From Syntrophales bacterium (GTDB taxonomy: Bacteria > Desulfobacterota > Syntrophia > Syntrophales > Fen-1087): 36,789 nt of DNA. Location of the stretch: positions 1 to 36,789 of the forward strand of contig JAUSOK010000036.1 of NCBI GenBank assembly GCA_030656035.1, read 5' to 3'. A program made the translations under genes and the position numbers. The notes under the pieces are model-generated. The model was not told the DNA's origin. It made no database searches and worked only from the letters and a program-made list of their open reading frames with translations. This document shows, in pieces, positions 6,902-14,889 of this stretch (position 1 is the first letter of the stretch; each line of letters starts with the position of its first letter).

Positions 6902-8121
6902 ATTTTGGACAATCGTACGGCCAGCGACAATAACGGCCCATCGCTCAAACGCGGCCCGATGATCTGAAGACCGTAATCGGCATTGCCGTCGGTACAATAA
7001 CCCGGTATCTGCACCGCGGGGACACCCGCCACATTGGCCGGAAGCGTCAGGACAAAATCGTCATAGAGGCCCTCCATATCCTCTGCCGATACCTCGCGAA
7101 TGCTGCCGGATCGAGTCGGAAAGGCCAGCGCGTCCACCTCGGCGAACAGGCCGTTGATCGCTTTCACAAGTCGGGCCCGGATACGGCAGGCATTTTCGAA
7201 GGCCCCGTAGTTTTCAAACTGGAAATAGGCCCCCTGGAAAAGATACGCCTTGACCAGCGCGCCGAAGGATTCCGCACGGGTTTTGAGATACATGTCATTC
7301 CAGTTTTTTGCAGCCGCCGTCCGGTGACCGTAGCGGACGCCGTCGTATTTGCCGCAGCTTGAAGACGCTTCCACGGCGCCGATGCAATGATGAACGCTGC
7401 GGAAGAGGTCATAATCGGGAAGGCTGACTTCCCTGATCCGGAATCCCGACTTTTCCAGCCTGTCAAGACAGCCCCGGAACGCACGGACTTCCGCTTCACT
7501 CAGGGTTTCAATCGGCTCCTTCATGAAGCCGATTACTTTTATGGAATCATCCGATTCCGTCACGTGATCAAATCGCGGCGCCTCGCTGCCGCACATGGAA
7601 AAGTCCCTGTCGTCATCGCCGGCCATGATTCCCATCACCGCAACGATATCTTCAGGGGCGCGCGCCAGGATTCCCAGGCATTCCATTGAAGGCGCCAAGC
7701 CGATCAGGCCGAAACGCGACACTGTGCCATTGGACGGTTTGAAAGCGAAGGCGCCGACCCGTGCGGCAATGATACGGGCCTCGCCCATCATGTCCGTCAT
7801 GAGCGCCATATCGCTGCGCCCCTCGGACAGAATCCGGCCGGTCGTGTCTCCCGCGAGACCGAGCCCCAGTTCGCTCATGCGGGAGGTGCCGACAAGGGTT
7901 GCGCCGGCCTTTTTCAACCGTTCAATGACCGTGGCGTCTTCAAGGGCGACAAAGCCCTTCAGGGCAACGGAACCGGCATCGGCCGGCCAGCCGCGAACCG
8001 ACAGGCTCGGCTGGATCGTAAGGGATTTTCCCGCCAGCGGTCCCTGTTCCGGGGACATGACGGAGTCGTGTCCCCACACGGACGGCGACGGATCAAGATA
8101 TGTAAAGGCATCTGTCTGCAT
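6892..8121 (-). CDS. GatA-like amidase homologue lacking the catalytic triad
   Basis: A 409-aa homologue of the glutaminase subunit GatA (family length about 480). Homology is clear in ATVIERLKKAGATLVGTSRMSELGLG, KPSNGTVSRFGLIGLAPSMECLG, the EASSSCGKYDGVRYGHR region and the C-terminal LPANVAGVPAVQIP. All amidase catalytic elements are missing. The Lys of the IKDN motif is Gln (LTIQPS). GGSSGGSA, which carries the cis-Ser, reads LMTDMMGEA. The whole GSDTGGSIRQP nucleophile segment is deleted, so the chain jumps from AARVG to AFAFKPSNG. About 45 N-terminal residues are also absent, and part of what remains (GHDSVMSPE) is encoded by a palindromic repeat. The frame is open throughout, so this is a conserved pseudoenzyme rather than a decayed gene. 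It probably serves as the scaffold between GatB and GatC. It lies 15 bases after aspS-gatC. Confidence 0.85.
   Translation of the reverse strand: MQTDAFTYLDPSPSVWGHDSVMSPEQGPLAGKSLTIQPSLSVRGWPADAGSVALKGFVALEDATVIERLKKAGATLVGTSRMSELGLGLAGDTTGRILSEGRSDMALMTDMMGEARIIAARVGAFAFKPSNGTVSRFGLIGLAPSMECLGILARAPEDIVAVMGIMAGDDDRDFSMCGSEAPRFDHVTESDDSIKVIGFMKEPIETLSEAEVRAFRGCLDRLEKSGFRIREVSLPDYDLFRSVHHCIGAVEASSSCGKYDGVRYGHRTAAAKNWNDMYLKTRAESFGALVKAYLFQGAYFQFENYGAFENACRIRARLVKAINGLFAEVDALAFPTRSGSIREVSAEDMEGLYDDFVLTLPANVAGVPAVQIPGYCTDGNADYGLQIIGPRLSDGPLLSLAVRLSKMGT
8051..8075. repeat. 25-bp palindromic repeat, copy B (inside the gatA-like coding region)
   Basis: Exact reverse complement of copy A at 6877-6901. 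It lies in frame within the N-terminal coding part of the GatA-like gene and encodes GHDSVMSP. Confidence 0.85.
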
Positions 8122-8136
8122 AAGATTCCCCGATGG

Positions 8137-10254
8137 CTACTCCAGGACGGCGGCGACCTTGAAATAGTTCCCCTTGACCGCAGGGGCGTTCTTAAAGATC
8201 TCGCCTGATTCCGCATAGGGCGACGGGCGCGCGCCGCCCGGTTTTCGCATACGATTCACATCCCCCGCAACGCAAAAGAGCGGCTCCTCATCTCCCTGCC
8301 GCTCGCTGAGCCGCCCGGCAAGACGCATGGCTTCCTTCAGGGCGCCGGCAATCATGGGGCGCTCCTGCTCGCCGACGCCGATGCGCGACACCCAGGCCAG
8401 AGCGTCCACGAGATCGCGCTGCTGATCCGTTCCGGCGGCATTCTTCGCATCTCCCGAACCCAGGAGGCCAAGCTCCTCAAGCTGCTCCCGGCCGACCGGC
8501 GAGGGCGCCTGCGTCAGCGGACAGAAGGCGCTGCGGTTTTTCGGAAAGGCGATGACCTCGCGGATGGACGACGTCCCGAGGATCATGGAGACGACCCGGT
8601 CCATGCCGAGGGCGATGCCGCCGTGAGGGGGGGCGCCATAATCCAGGGCGCGCAGGAAGAACCCGAACTTTTCCTCCACCTCTTGATCTGTCAATCCGAG
8701 GGCCTGAAAGATTTTCCGCTGCACGTCGCGATCGTTGATCCGGATGCTGCCGCCGCCCAGTTCCTCTCCGTTGACGACCACGTCGTAGGCCCGTGAACGC
8801 AGGGACAGAAGCATATCGCGGTCCGACGGGTCGAAGTCCGTCCGGTCGGGGGCGGTAAAAGGGTGATGGCTGGAGGTGATGCCCTCATCCGTGGCCAGGA
8901 AGAGCGGAAAATCCGTGACCCACAGCGGGCTGTAAACGTTTGCGGGAATCAACCCGAGGCGATCGGCCATGTGCAGGCGGAGCTGGCCCAGGACGGATGT
9001 GACCAGATCATAGGAAGCGTCGGCGATCATGACGATCACGTCGCCGGTTTCGGCGCCGAAACGCGCCAGGATGGCCTGCTGCTCCTCCTCGCTGAAAAAC
9101 TGGACAATGTTCGATTCCAGACCGCCTTCCATCACGCGCATCCAGGTCATCCCCTTGGCGCCGAAGCCGGGGACAATTTCCCTGGCATACTCGTTCTGGA
9201 GCACATTCTTGCTGAGCTTTTCCGATTGTCCCTTGATGTTGACGCCCTTGATGCAGCCGCCGCGCTGCAGGATCTGTTTAAAAATGCCATAGGAGGTATT
9301 CCGGAAGATATCCGTGGCCTCAACGAACCGCAGTCCGAAGCGCGTATCCGGACGGTCGGAACCCATGGTATCGATGGCTTCGTCATAGGCCATCCGGGGA
9401 AAAGGACGGGGAAGATCGACGACGGCGACGGCGAACATCCGGACGATGAGCGCTTCCATGAGGTCATAGATAAATCCTTCGTCGATGAAAGACGCCTCCA
9501 GATCGAGCTGTGTAAATTCGGGCTGGCGATTGGGTCGAAGATCCTCGTCCCGGAAACACCGGACAATCTGGAAATACCGTTCATATCCGCTCACCATCAG
9601 GAGCTGCTTGAAAAGCTGGGGCGACTGCGGCAGGGCGTAGAAATTTCCAGGGTGGACGCGGCTGGGCACAAGGTAATCCCGTGCGCCCTCCGGTGTGCTC
9701 TTCGTCAGCATGGGCGTCTCTATCTCGATGAATCCCTGCTCATCGAGGAAGTCGCGAACGACCTTGATAATGCGATGCCGTTTCAGCAGATGACCCTGCA
9801 TCGTGGGGCGTCGCAGATCGAGATAGCGGTATTGCAGCCTCAGATCCTCGCTGACGGCATCGGCGACCCGGTCGCCGGCGCCGGCGACCATTGCCTTTTC
9901 GGAGATGATAAACGGCAGGGCTTCCGATTTGCTCAGAATCGTAAGATCCGTGGCCATGACCTCGATGGATCCGGTATCGAGGTTGGGGTTTTCCGTGCCT
10001 GCGGCCCGTTGCTGGACCCGTCCCCTGATCGCGACGCAAAATTCATTTCTAAGCGTCGAAGCGCTTTTCATGATGGTTTGATCGGCGAATTCGGGGCTGA
10101 AAATCACCTGAACGATGCCGCTGCGATCCCGCAGGTGAATAAAGACCAGCTCCCCGTGATCCCGGAGGGCGTCCACCCATCCCGCCAGAAGAACAGCGCG
10201 GCCCGTGTCCGGGATGCGCAGGCTGCCGCATGGTAATCGATCCTTGTATGTCAT
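8137..10254 (-). CDS. aspS: Aspartyl-tRNA synthetase fused to GatC
   Basis: A 705-aa two-part protein. Residues 1 to about 595 are a bacterial AspRS: OB-fold anticodon domain (GWVDALRDHGELVFIHLRD), class II catalytic core (FLDEQGFIEIETPMLTKSTPEGARDY, FRDEDLRPNRQPEFTQLD), GAD insert, and motif 3 GIALGMDRVVSMI then VIAFPKNRSAFCPLTQAPSPV. Residues about 612-705 are GatC-like: a helical segment, VNRMRKPGG, and the ending EIFKNAPAVKGNYFKVAAVLE, which matches the GatC tail (NAPe..g.fkVp.viE). His33 (RDHGE) and Gly86 (AAGTENPN) correspond to the residues that make AspRS non-discriminating, so it should load Asp on both tRNA-Asp and tRNA-Asn. AAAGGA precedes the ATG. It is the first gene of the aspS-gatC, gatA-like, gatB operon. 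The fusion would tether charging to amidation. Confidence 0.93.
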   Translation of the reverse strand: MTYKDRLPCGSLRIPDTGRAVLLAGWVDALRDHGELVFIHLRDRSGIVQVIFSPEFADQTIMKSASTLRNEFCVAIRGRVQQRAAGTENPNLDTGSIEVMATDLTILSKSEALPFIISEKAMVAGAGDRVADAVSEDLRLQYRYLDLRRPTMQGHLLKRHRIIKVVRDFLDEQGFIEIETPMLTKSTPEGARDYLVPSRVHPGNFYALPQSPQLFKQLLMVSGYERYFQIVRCFRDEDLRPNRQPEFTQLDLEASFIDEGFIYDLMEALIVRMFAVAVVDLPRPFPRMAYDEAIDTMGSDRPDTRFGLRFVEATDIFRNTSYGIFKQILQRGGCIKGVNIKGQSEKLSKNVLQNEYAREIVPGFGAKGMTWMRVMEGGLESNIVQFFSEEEQQAILARFGAETGDVIVMIADASYDLVTSVLGQLRLHMADRLGLIPANVYSPLWVTDFPLFLATDEGITSSHHPFTAPDRTDFDPSDRDMLLSLRSRAYDVVVNGEELGGGSIRINDRDVQRKIFQALGLTDQEVEEKFGFFLRALDYGAPPHGGIALGMDRVVSMILGTSSIREVIAFPKNRSAFCPLTQAPSPVGREQLEELGLLGSGDAKNAAGTDQQRDLVDALAWVSRIGVGEQERPMIAGALKEAMRLAGRLSERQGDEEPLFCVAGDVNRMRKPGGARPSPYAESGEIFKNAPAVKGNYFKVAAVLE

Positions 10255-10345
10255 TCAATCAAGTCCTTTGTTCGCGATGGGGGACTTCAAACGGATTAAA
10301 AAAAAGGAGACCACTCGGTGATGATATTACTGCCGCGGATTCGGA

Positions 10346-11359
10346 TTAAAGAAATATGCAATTGATGTCACAACTGCTTCCCTTGCCGATCTTTTCGTAA
10401 TGTTCCCTGATCCATGCTTCTGCCTTGCCGCGCCCGTTTTCCATCAGATAACTCAGCCAGCCCCAATCGACATTCAGCTTGCTGCTGCCGTTGTAATGAT
10501 TCATGAGATCGCCGGTACTGATATAATGAATGTTGGTTTTGATCAGCCGACCGTCGTCGTCAAAGCCCTTATCGATGATATTCGTGACAAAACTGATGGC
10601 GCGCATCTCGCGCATCAGGCTGGAATTGAAGCTGATGTCCGTGGCCCTGTCAACGATTTCCGACATCTTCGTGGGCACCCTGTTGTAGTCGATGCTGTCG
10701 ATCTGTATCAGCATGAGGTCCGTACATTGCGTTTGCTCAAAAAGCGGGAACATGGCAGGATTGCCGATATAGCCGCCGTCCCAGTAAAATTCTCCGTTTA
10801 TTTCAACGGCCTGAAACACATGAGGCAGGCAGGCGGACGCACAAACGGCATCCGCCGTTATTTCGGCGTTGTGAAAGATCCTGACCTTGGAAGTGCGGAT
10901 GTTGGTCGCCGTCAGGAAGAGTTTGTGCTTGCGCTCTTTTTGAATGGCATCAAAATCAATGACATCGAGAAGCAAGTCCTTCAAAGTATTTTTCATGAGC
11001 GGATTCCACTGATACGGTGATAGGGATTTGGAAATCATGGAAAAAAACCAGAGAAACGGATTGAAATCGATATTTCCATTGCTCATCATTTTGTCGAGGA
11101 TCGTCGGTTGCAGGGGAGAATATTGCTGCGATTCCGAATTTTTCCGCCAGAACTCGCTTAATACGTCTCTGGCTGCCTCATTTCCCCCCTGAGCCAGCCC
11201 ATAGACCAGACATGCGCCGTTGACCGCTCCGGCGCTGGTGCCGGAGACGCCCACAATTTCCAGGTCCTTTTCCTCAAGCAGGCGATCCAGGACACCCCAT
11301 GTGAAGGCGCCATGCGCCCCACCGCCTTGCAACGCCAGGTTCAACTTCTTTTTTTTCAT
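10346..11359 (-). CDS. Patatin-like phospholipase
   Basis: A 337-aa lipid acyl hydrolase of the patatin family. The N-terminal LALQGGGAHGAFTWGVL holds the oxyanion-hole Gly motif, GVSGTSAGAVNG holds the nucleophile Ser (GxSxG), and FYWDGGYIGNP holds the catalytic Asp (DGG). So the Ser-Asp dyad is complete. There is no signal peptide or obvious membrane span, so the protein is likely cytosolic or peripheral on the inner membrane. It lies 91 bases upstream of aspS on the same strand, probably as a separate unit. The exact lipid substrate cannot be inferred; some relatives act on phospholipids and others on storage polyesters. Confidence 0.9.
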   Translation of the reverse strand: MKKKKLNLALQGGGAHGAFTWGVLDRLLEEKDLEIVGVSGTSAGAVNGACLVYGLAQGGNEAARDVLSEFWRKNSESQQYSPLQPTILDKMMSNGNIDFNPFLWFFSMISKSLSPYQWNPLMKNTLKDLLLDVIDFDAIQKERKHKLFLTATNIRTSKVRIFHNAEITADAVCASACLPHVFQAVEINGEFYWDGGYIGNPAMFPLFEQTQCTDLMLIQIDSIDYNRVPTKMSEIVDRATDISFNSSLMREMRAISFVTNIIDKGFDDDGRLIKTNIHYISTGDLMNHYNGSSKLNVDWGWLSYLMENGRGKAEAWIREHYEKIGKGSSCDINCIFL

Positions 11360-11574
11360 GCTCCGCCTTCGGTTACCCTGTCAAACGAGGGATCAACAAT
11401 CAATTCTGAGCCATTATGCAGGATTGGAAAAGTCCGGCCCCCCTGATGTGATAATCATTTTTCCAGTAAGCCCCTCTTATCAGGATTCCCATCATAAATC
11501 TATCCTAAAACAAATTTATGTCATATGCCGTTTCACGCAACAGGTGTCTTCGGTTTTTCTGAAGGCTTCTCCAT

Positions 11575-12324
11575 CTACGCCGGCACATCCATTCCTTCAA
11601 TAAAGGCCCTCACGTTTTTGCCGAGCACGCCGTGGTTATATCCGCCCTCCAGGATGGCGAAACAGCCCCCATTGTTTTTAACGCCGGCTTCCCGGACCAG
11701 CCGCCCCATATCCTGATAATCCTGCGTGGAAAGGAGCCCCCCCCAGTCGTTGATGTGATTGTCGAAACCGGCGGAGACGCCGATGATGTCGGCGGATTTG
11801 GAGGAAAGCCATTTCTCGACGCTGTTGACATACTCCCTGCGGTTGGATGCAGCGGGATTGTAGAGATCGACATAGCCCCGGCCGCCCAGGATATTGACGT
11901 TGCCGTCGCCAAAATGAAGGTCAAAATCGAGCACGAGCGCGGTCTTGATTTTATTGTCCCGTCTGAGTTTTTCCAGGGCAATGGCCATGTTGTTGAAATA
12001 ACAGAATCCCCAGTAGCTGCTCGCGGAGGCGTGGTGCCCCGGCGGCCGGATCAGCGCGAAGCAGGGCTCGCTCAAGCCGATTTCAGCGGCCTGGATAGCG
12101 CCGCCCGCCGCCAGCGCGGCGATGTCATAGACCCCGTCCCTTTTGACCATGTCGATATGCGAACGGGTATGAATCGCGGTAATATCCTTCTCCGTTGCGG
12201 CAACGGCGTCGATAAAGGTCACCTGGCCCTGGATTTCCTTGAGCACGGCGTCGATGCGGCCTGTCGCCGCAGCGGGGTCCATTGTGTAACTCGGCAAGAA
12301 ATCCTTGTGATAGATCACTTTCAC
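11575..12324 (-). CDS. Histone deacetylase superfamily protein (acetylpolyamine amidohydrolase/AcuC type)
   Basis: A 249-aa zinc-dependent deacetylase. RPPGHHASASSYWGFCYFNN has the tandem catalytic His pair, VLDFDLHFGDG the Asp/His metal ligands and SAGFDNH the second Asp ligand; ILEGGYNH is the C-terminal Gly loop. I moved the start from the track ATG to a GTG at 12324 (VKVIYHKDF). It has GGGAGG eight bases upstream, and the family fold begins there. The short extension ahead would read through a C-rich intergenic repeat. Likely substrates are small acetylated amines or protein lysines. A sirtuin lies about 1.3 kb away on the same strand; whether the two act together is unknown. Confidence 0.9.
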   Translation of the reverse strand: MKVIYHKDFLPSYTMDPAAATGRIDAVLKEIQGQVTFIDAVAATEKDITAIHTRSHIDMVKRDGVYDIAALAAGGAIQAAEIGLSEPCFALIRPPGHHASASSYWGFCYFNNMAIALEKLRRDNKIKTALVLDFDLHFGDGNVNILGGRGYVDLYNPAASNRREYVNSVEKWLSSKSADIIGVSAGFDNHINDWGGLLSTQDYQDMGRLVREAGVKNNGGCFAILEGGYNHGVLGKNVRAFIEGMDVPA

Positions 12325-12357
12325 GGCAACACCTCCCGAAAAGAAATTATGCGATTT

Positions 12358-12394
12358 CCCCTCACCCTCGTCTCCTCTCACCGGGGAAGGGGTA
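12358..12394. repeat. C-rich/G-rich palindromic repeat (degenerate copy)
   Basis: CCCCTCACCCTCGTCTCCTC followed by CACCGGGGAAGGGG. A degenerate member of the CCCCTCC...GGGGAGGGG family found at about 17199, 25860 and 26045. It fills the spacer between the Nudix gene and the deacetylase gene. Confidence 0.55.
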
Positions 12395-12410
12395 AAGACA
12401 CTTCAGCGCC

Positions 12411-12860
12411 TCAATGTACTTTCTTTTTTATGAATCCGATAGCCTGCAGAAGCTTTATCGTATTTTTCGAGACGGGCAGGAGATCGAGATCCGCCGGCAC
12501 CAGCCAGCGCGCGTCGAGGGCGTCGTCGGCGCCCTTCACATCGCCGCTGATGTAATCGGCGGCAACATCGACGATCACAAAGTGGAACCGGATGCGTCCG
12601 CTCTCGGCCCGTTCGAAAAAATCAAAGGCGTAAATGGGTTCCCGCGCCCGGATCGTCACGCCCGTTTCTTCGAGAATTTCCCGCTCCGCCGCCTGCTGGA
12701 GGGTTTCACCCAGATCGAGGGCGCCGCCCGGGATCGCCCATAATCCTTTGCTCGGCGCAACGCCGCGTTTGACCAGAAGAATTTTCCCGTCCCGGATCAC
12801 CACCGCGCCGACGCCGACGACGGGACGGTCAGGGTATTCACGTCTCGACACGCCGCGCAT
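12411..12860 (-). CDS. Nudix hydrolase (ADP-ribose pyrophosphatase-like)
   Basis: A 149-aa Nudix protein. The full Nudix box GX5EX7REUXEEXGU is present as GGALDLGETLQQAAEREILEETGV, which binds Mg and cleaves a nucleoside-diphosphate linkage. Ahead of it, GVGAVVIRDGKILLVKRG and GLWAIPGG are typical of the ADP-ribose/NADH group. The substrate is not assignable. The gene overlaps the NRDE gene by 23 nt. The AAGGAG directly abuts the ATG, so the in-frame GTG three codons later (9-nt spacing) may be the true start. The nearby sirtuin consumes NAD and makes O-acetyl-ADP-ribose, so an ADP-ribose-type substrate would fit, but this is speculation. Confidence 0.9.
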   Translation of the reverse strand: MRGVSRREYPDRPVVGVGAVVIRDGKILLVKRGVAPSKGLWAIPGGALDLGETLQQAAEREILEETGVTIRAREPIYAFDFFERAESGRIRFHFVIVDVAADYISGDVKGADDALDARWLVPADLDLLPVSKNTIKLLQAIGFIKKKVH

Positions 12861-13626
12861 CTCCTTCGATTCTGAATTGAAATTTTGCTGTCACCCAGGG
12901 CTCGGACCCGCCGTTGTAACTCCGTTCCATAAACGTGACGCGCCGATGCCGGTCGACCAGAAGCAGGCTTGAGGAACGGGTGCCGTAAACGGGGCTCGTG
13001 ATGAACATCGACGAGAGGATCCGTTCCCATTCGAGGCCGATGCCTGTATCGGGCAATTGCCGGTCCTCCGGTCTGGTCTGATCCTTCAGGATGGAGAACA
13101 GATCCTCTGGAAAAGGGTCGCCGGTTTGCGACAACAGTGCGCCGAGCCTCTGCTTCCCCCTTTCGACCTTGGACCAGGGGGTATTGAGCAGACTGTTGCT
13201 CAGGCCGTACAGACCGGGCGTTAATTCGATCGTCCCGTTCCGGTTGGAAAAATAATACAGGTGAAACGGATCCCCCAGAATCACGCTGAAACCATTATAT
13301 CGGTCGGCTTGCTTTTCCAGTTTTTTCAGATAGACATCGGTAGTTTCCTGAGAGCAGAGATAATCCTTGACGAGCCAGCCGCGAGAGGGCGCCTGCAATT
13401 TCACGGAAGCCGGGTCGCGGTAATTGGTCAGCGCCGCCATCCTGCCCCCTCGGGTGATTCCCAACCATGTGCCGCCCTCCTTCAGGTCGCGACCGGCCAG
13501 CAGATCGGGTCTGTCTTCCCAGAACGACGCCGGCGCCGACGGCCGATCATAAAACTCGTCGCGATTAGCCGCAAATACAAGCGGGTAAACGGGGTGCTGT
13601 TTATAGGATAAGAGGATCAGGCACAT
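12838..13626 (-). CDS. NRDE family protein (TANGO2-like)
   Basis: A 262-aa member of the NRDE/TANGO2 family. It starts MCLILLSYKQHPVYPLVFAANRDEFYDRP, with Cys2 as the potential N-terminal nucleophile of an Ntn-type fold and the name-giving NRDE motif near residue 21. GRDLKEGGTWLGITRGGRMAALTN and YGLSNSLLNTPWSKV are further family signatures, and VYGTRSSSLLLV is the C-terminal core. Biochemical function is poorly defined; eukaryotic TANGO2 has been linked to lipid/heme handling. It overlaps the Nudix start, which suggests co-translation, and lies 38 bases after the sirtuin gene, so sirtuin-NRDE-Nudix look like one transcript. Confidence 0.9.
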   Translation of the reverse strand: MCLILLSYKQHPVYPLVFAANRDEFYDRPSAPASFWEDRPDLLAGRDLKEGGTWLGITRGGRMAALTNYRDPASVKLQAPSRGWLVKDYLCSQETTDVYLKKLEKQADRYNGFSVILGDPFHLYYFSNRNGTIELTPGLYGLSNSLLNTPWSKVERGKQRLGALLSQTGDPFPEDLFSILKDQTRPEDRQLPDTGIGLEWERILSSMFITSPVYGTRSSSLLLVDRHRRVTFMERSYNGGSEPWVTAKFQFRIEGDARRVET

Positions 13627-13664
13627 CGTTGTCTTTCATTACGAGCATCACTTTAAGTCCCCGG

Positions 13665-14453
13665 TCATGAGGTTGCAGATCGCGTCTTGACCAGCTCCAG
13701 AATCCCGGACATCGCCTCCCCCGCCGAATGATTGATGACCACATCGGCGCTGCCGTCATAAGAGGTGGCGTCCCGGTTGATGATCACGAGTCTCGCCCCG
13801 GCATTCTTTGCATACATCGGCATATAGGCGGCCGGATAGACCACGAGCGACGATCCGACAACCATGAGCAGATCACAGTTGCAGGCATGATGCGTGGCTT
13901 GCGAGAGGGTTTCCGGCGGCAGGGACTCTCCGAAAAAGACGACATCAGGCTTCAGGATGCCCCGGCAGCGTTCGCAGGACGGAACGTCATCCGCCGGCCG
14001 GGGCTTCGCCAGAATATCCTCGAGACGATAGGCTTCATGGCAGTCCAGACACCTGAGCCAGTTCATATTGCCGTGCAGTTCATAGACATGTTTCGGATCG
14101 TTGCCCGCCTTCTGGTGCAGGTTGTCGATGTTCTGCGTGATCACACAGCTCAGCTTGCCCAGCTTTTCCAGCTCCGCAATGGCCAGATGCGCCCGGTTCG
14201 GCTCGGCCTGCGTGAAGAGTCCGCCTTCCATGAGGATACGCCACTGTTTCCTTCTTGTTTCCGCGCTGTAGAGAAATCTTTCAATCGTAAAATCTTCGGG
14301 ATCAAATTTCGTCCAGATCCCGCCCGGGCTGCGGAAATCGGGAATGCCGGATTCCGTGCTGACCCCGGCGCCCGTGAATACGACCACCCTGCGGGCCGCG
14401 ACAATCATCGCCGCCACATCCTTCATTTTCTGATTCAAAGAAACATCCTTCAT
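13665..14453 (-). CDS. NAD-dependent protein deacylase, sirtuin family
   Basis: A 262-aa Sir2 protein. The NAD-binding GAGVSTESGIPDFRS begins near residue 28, TQNIDNLHQKAG is the NAD/nicotinamide pocket and ELHGN carries the catalytic His. The structural zinc site is two pairs of Cys (RCLDCHE and SCERCRG), and VVGSSLVVYPA closes the Rossmann fold. It removes acetyl or other acyl groups from lysines using NAD. I chose the ATG at 14453 because AGGAG sits six bases upstream; the track start 17 codons earlier lacks homology. It is probably the first gene of the sirtuin-NRDE-Nudix unit. Confidence 0.92.
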   Translation of the reverse strand: MKDVSLNQKMKDVAAMIVAARRVVVFTGAGVSTESGIPDFRSPGGIWTKFDPEDFTIERFLYSAETRRKQWRILMEGGLFTQAEPNRAHLAIAELEKLGKLSCVITQNIDNLHQKAGNDPKHVYELHGNMNWLRCLDCHEAYRLEDILAKPRPADDVPSCERCRGILKPDVVFFGESLPPETLSQATHHACNCDLLMVVGSSLVVYPAAYMPMYAKNAGARLVIINRDATSYDGSADVVINHSAGEAMSGILELVKTRSATS

Positions 14454-14502
14454 GTCTTCTCCTGCGGGGAAGAAAAATCGTTTGTAAACGCGAACGTCCT
14501 GC

Positions 14503-14889
14503 ATGATATCAGACGTTTTTCAATATTCTGAGCGAAAGACAAGTTACGATACACGATTTCGGTTAAAAAAACAAAATGAAAAGGATTATCCGCTCAACAG
14601 CAATCCGGATCGACGCATGGAAAACGCGGCCTTATATCAAAGTCCCACTCTTTCCCCTGCGGGGCTTAACGAAGATTTATTGGCAACAGTGCAACAGGGT
14701 TGGAATAAAGAGATCGCTAAAATTCAAAGCCTCGTTGATCAGGGCGCCGACGCCAACTCGTACAGGACAACGGCTGATAATAAATTAAAACCCATTTCTT
14801 ACCCACTCGCTTGGGTGAATAACCAGTTTTTTGAGCCGCGGGCGTTGTCCGTTTTTCGAAGGCTTCATGACGGTGGAACTTACATACGC
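14503..14889 (+). pseudogene. Possible ankyrin-repeat gene fragment
   Basis: The plus-strand frame open from 14503 has a stretch from about 14665 that reads LLATVQQGWNKEIAKIQSLV followed by DQGADANSYRTT and PISYPLAWV. This resembles an ankyrin-type repeat (xLLxAVQxGNxxxIxxLLDxGADxN). The frame then runs straight into the antisense of the zinc-ribbon gene with no stop, so the rest of the gene is missing. I regard it as a truncated remnant. No strong ribosome site is seen. It is lower in GC than its neighbours. Alternative: chance ORF. Confidence 0.4.

Noticed and set aside
8863-10236. 457-aa plus-strand ORF opposite aspS
   Set aside because: Antisense shadow of the synthetase.
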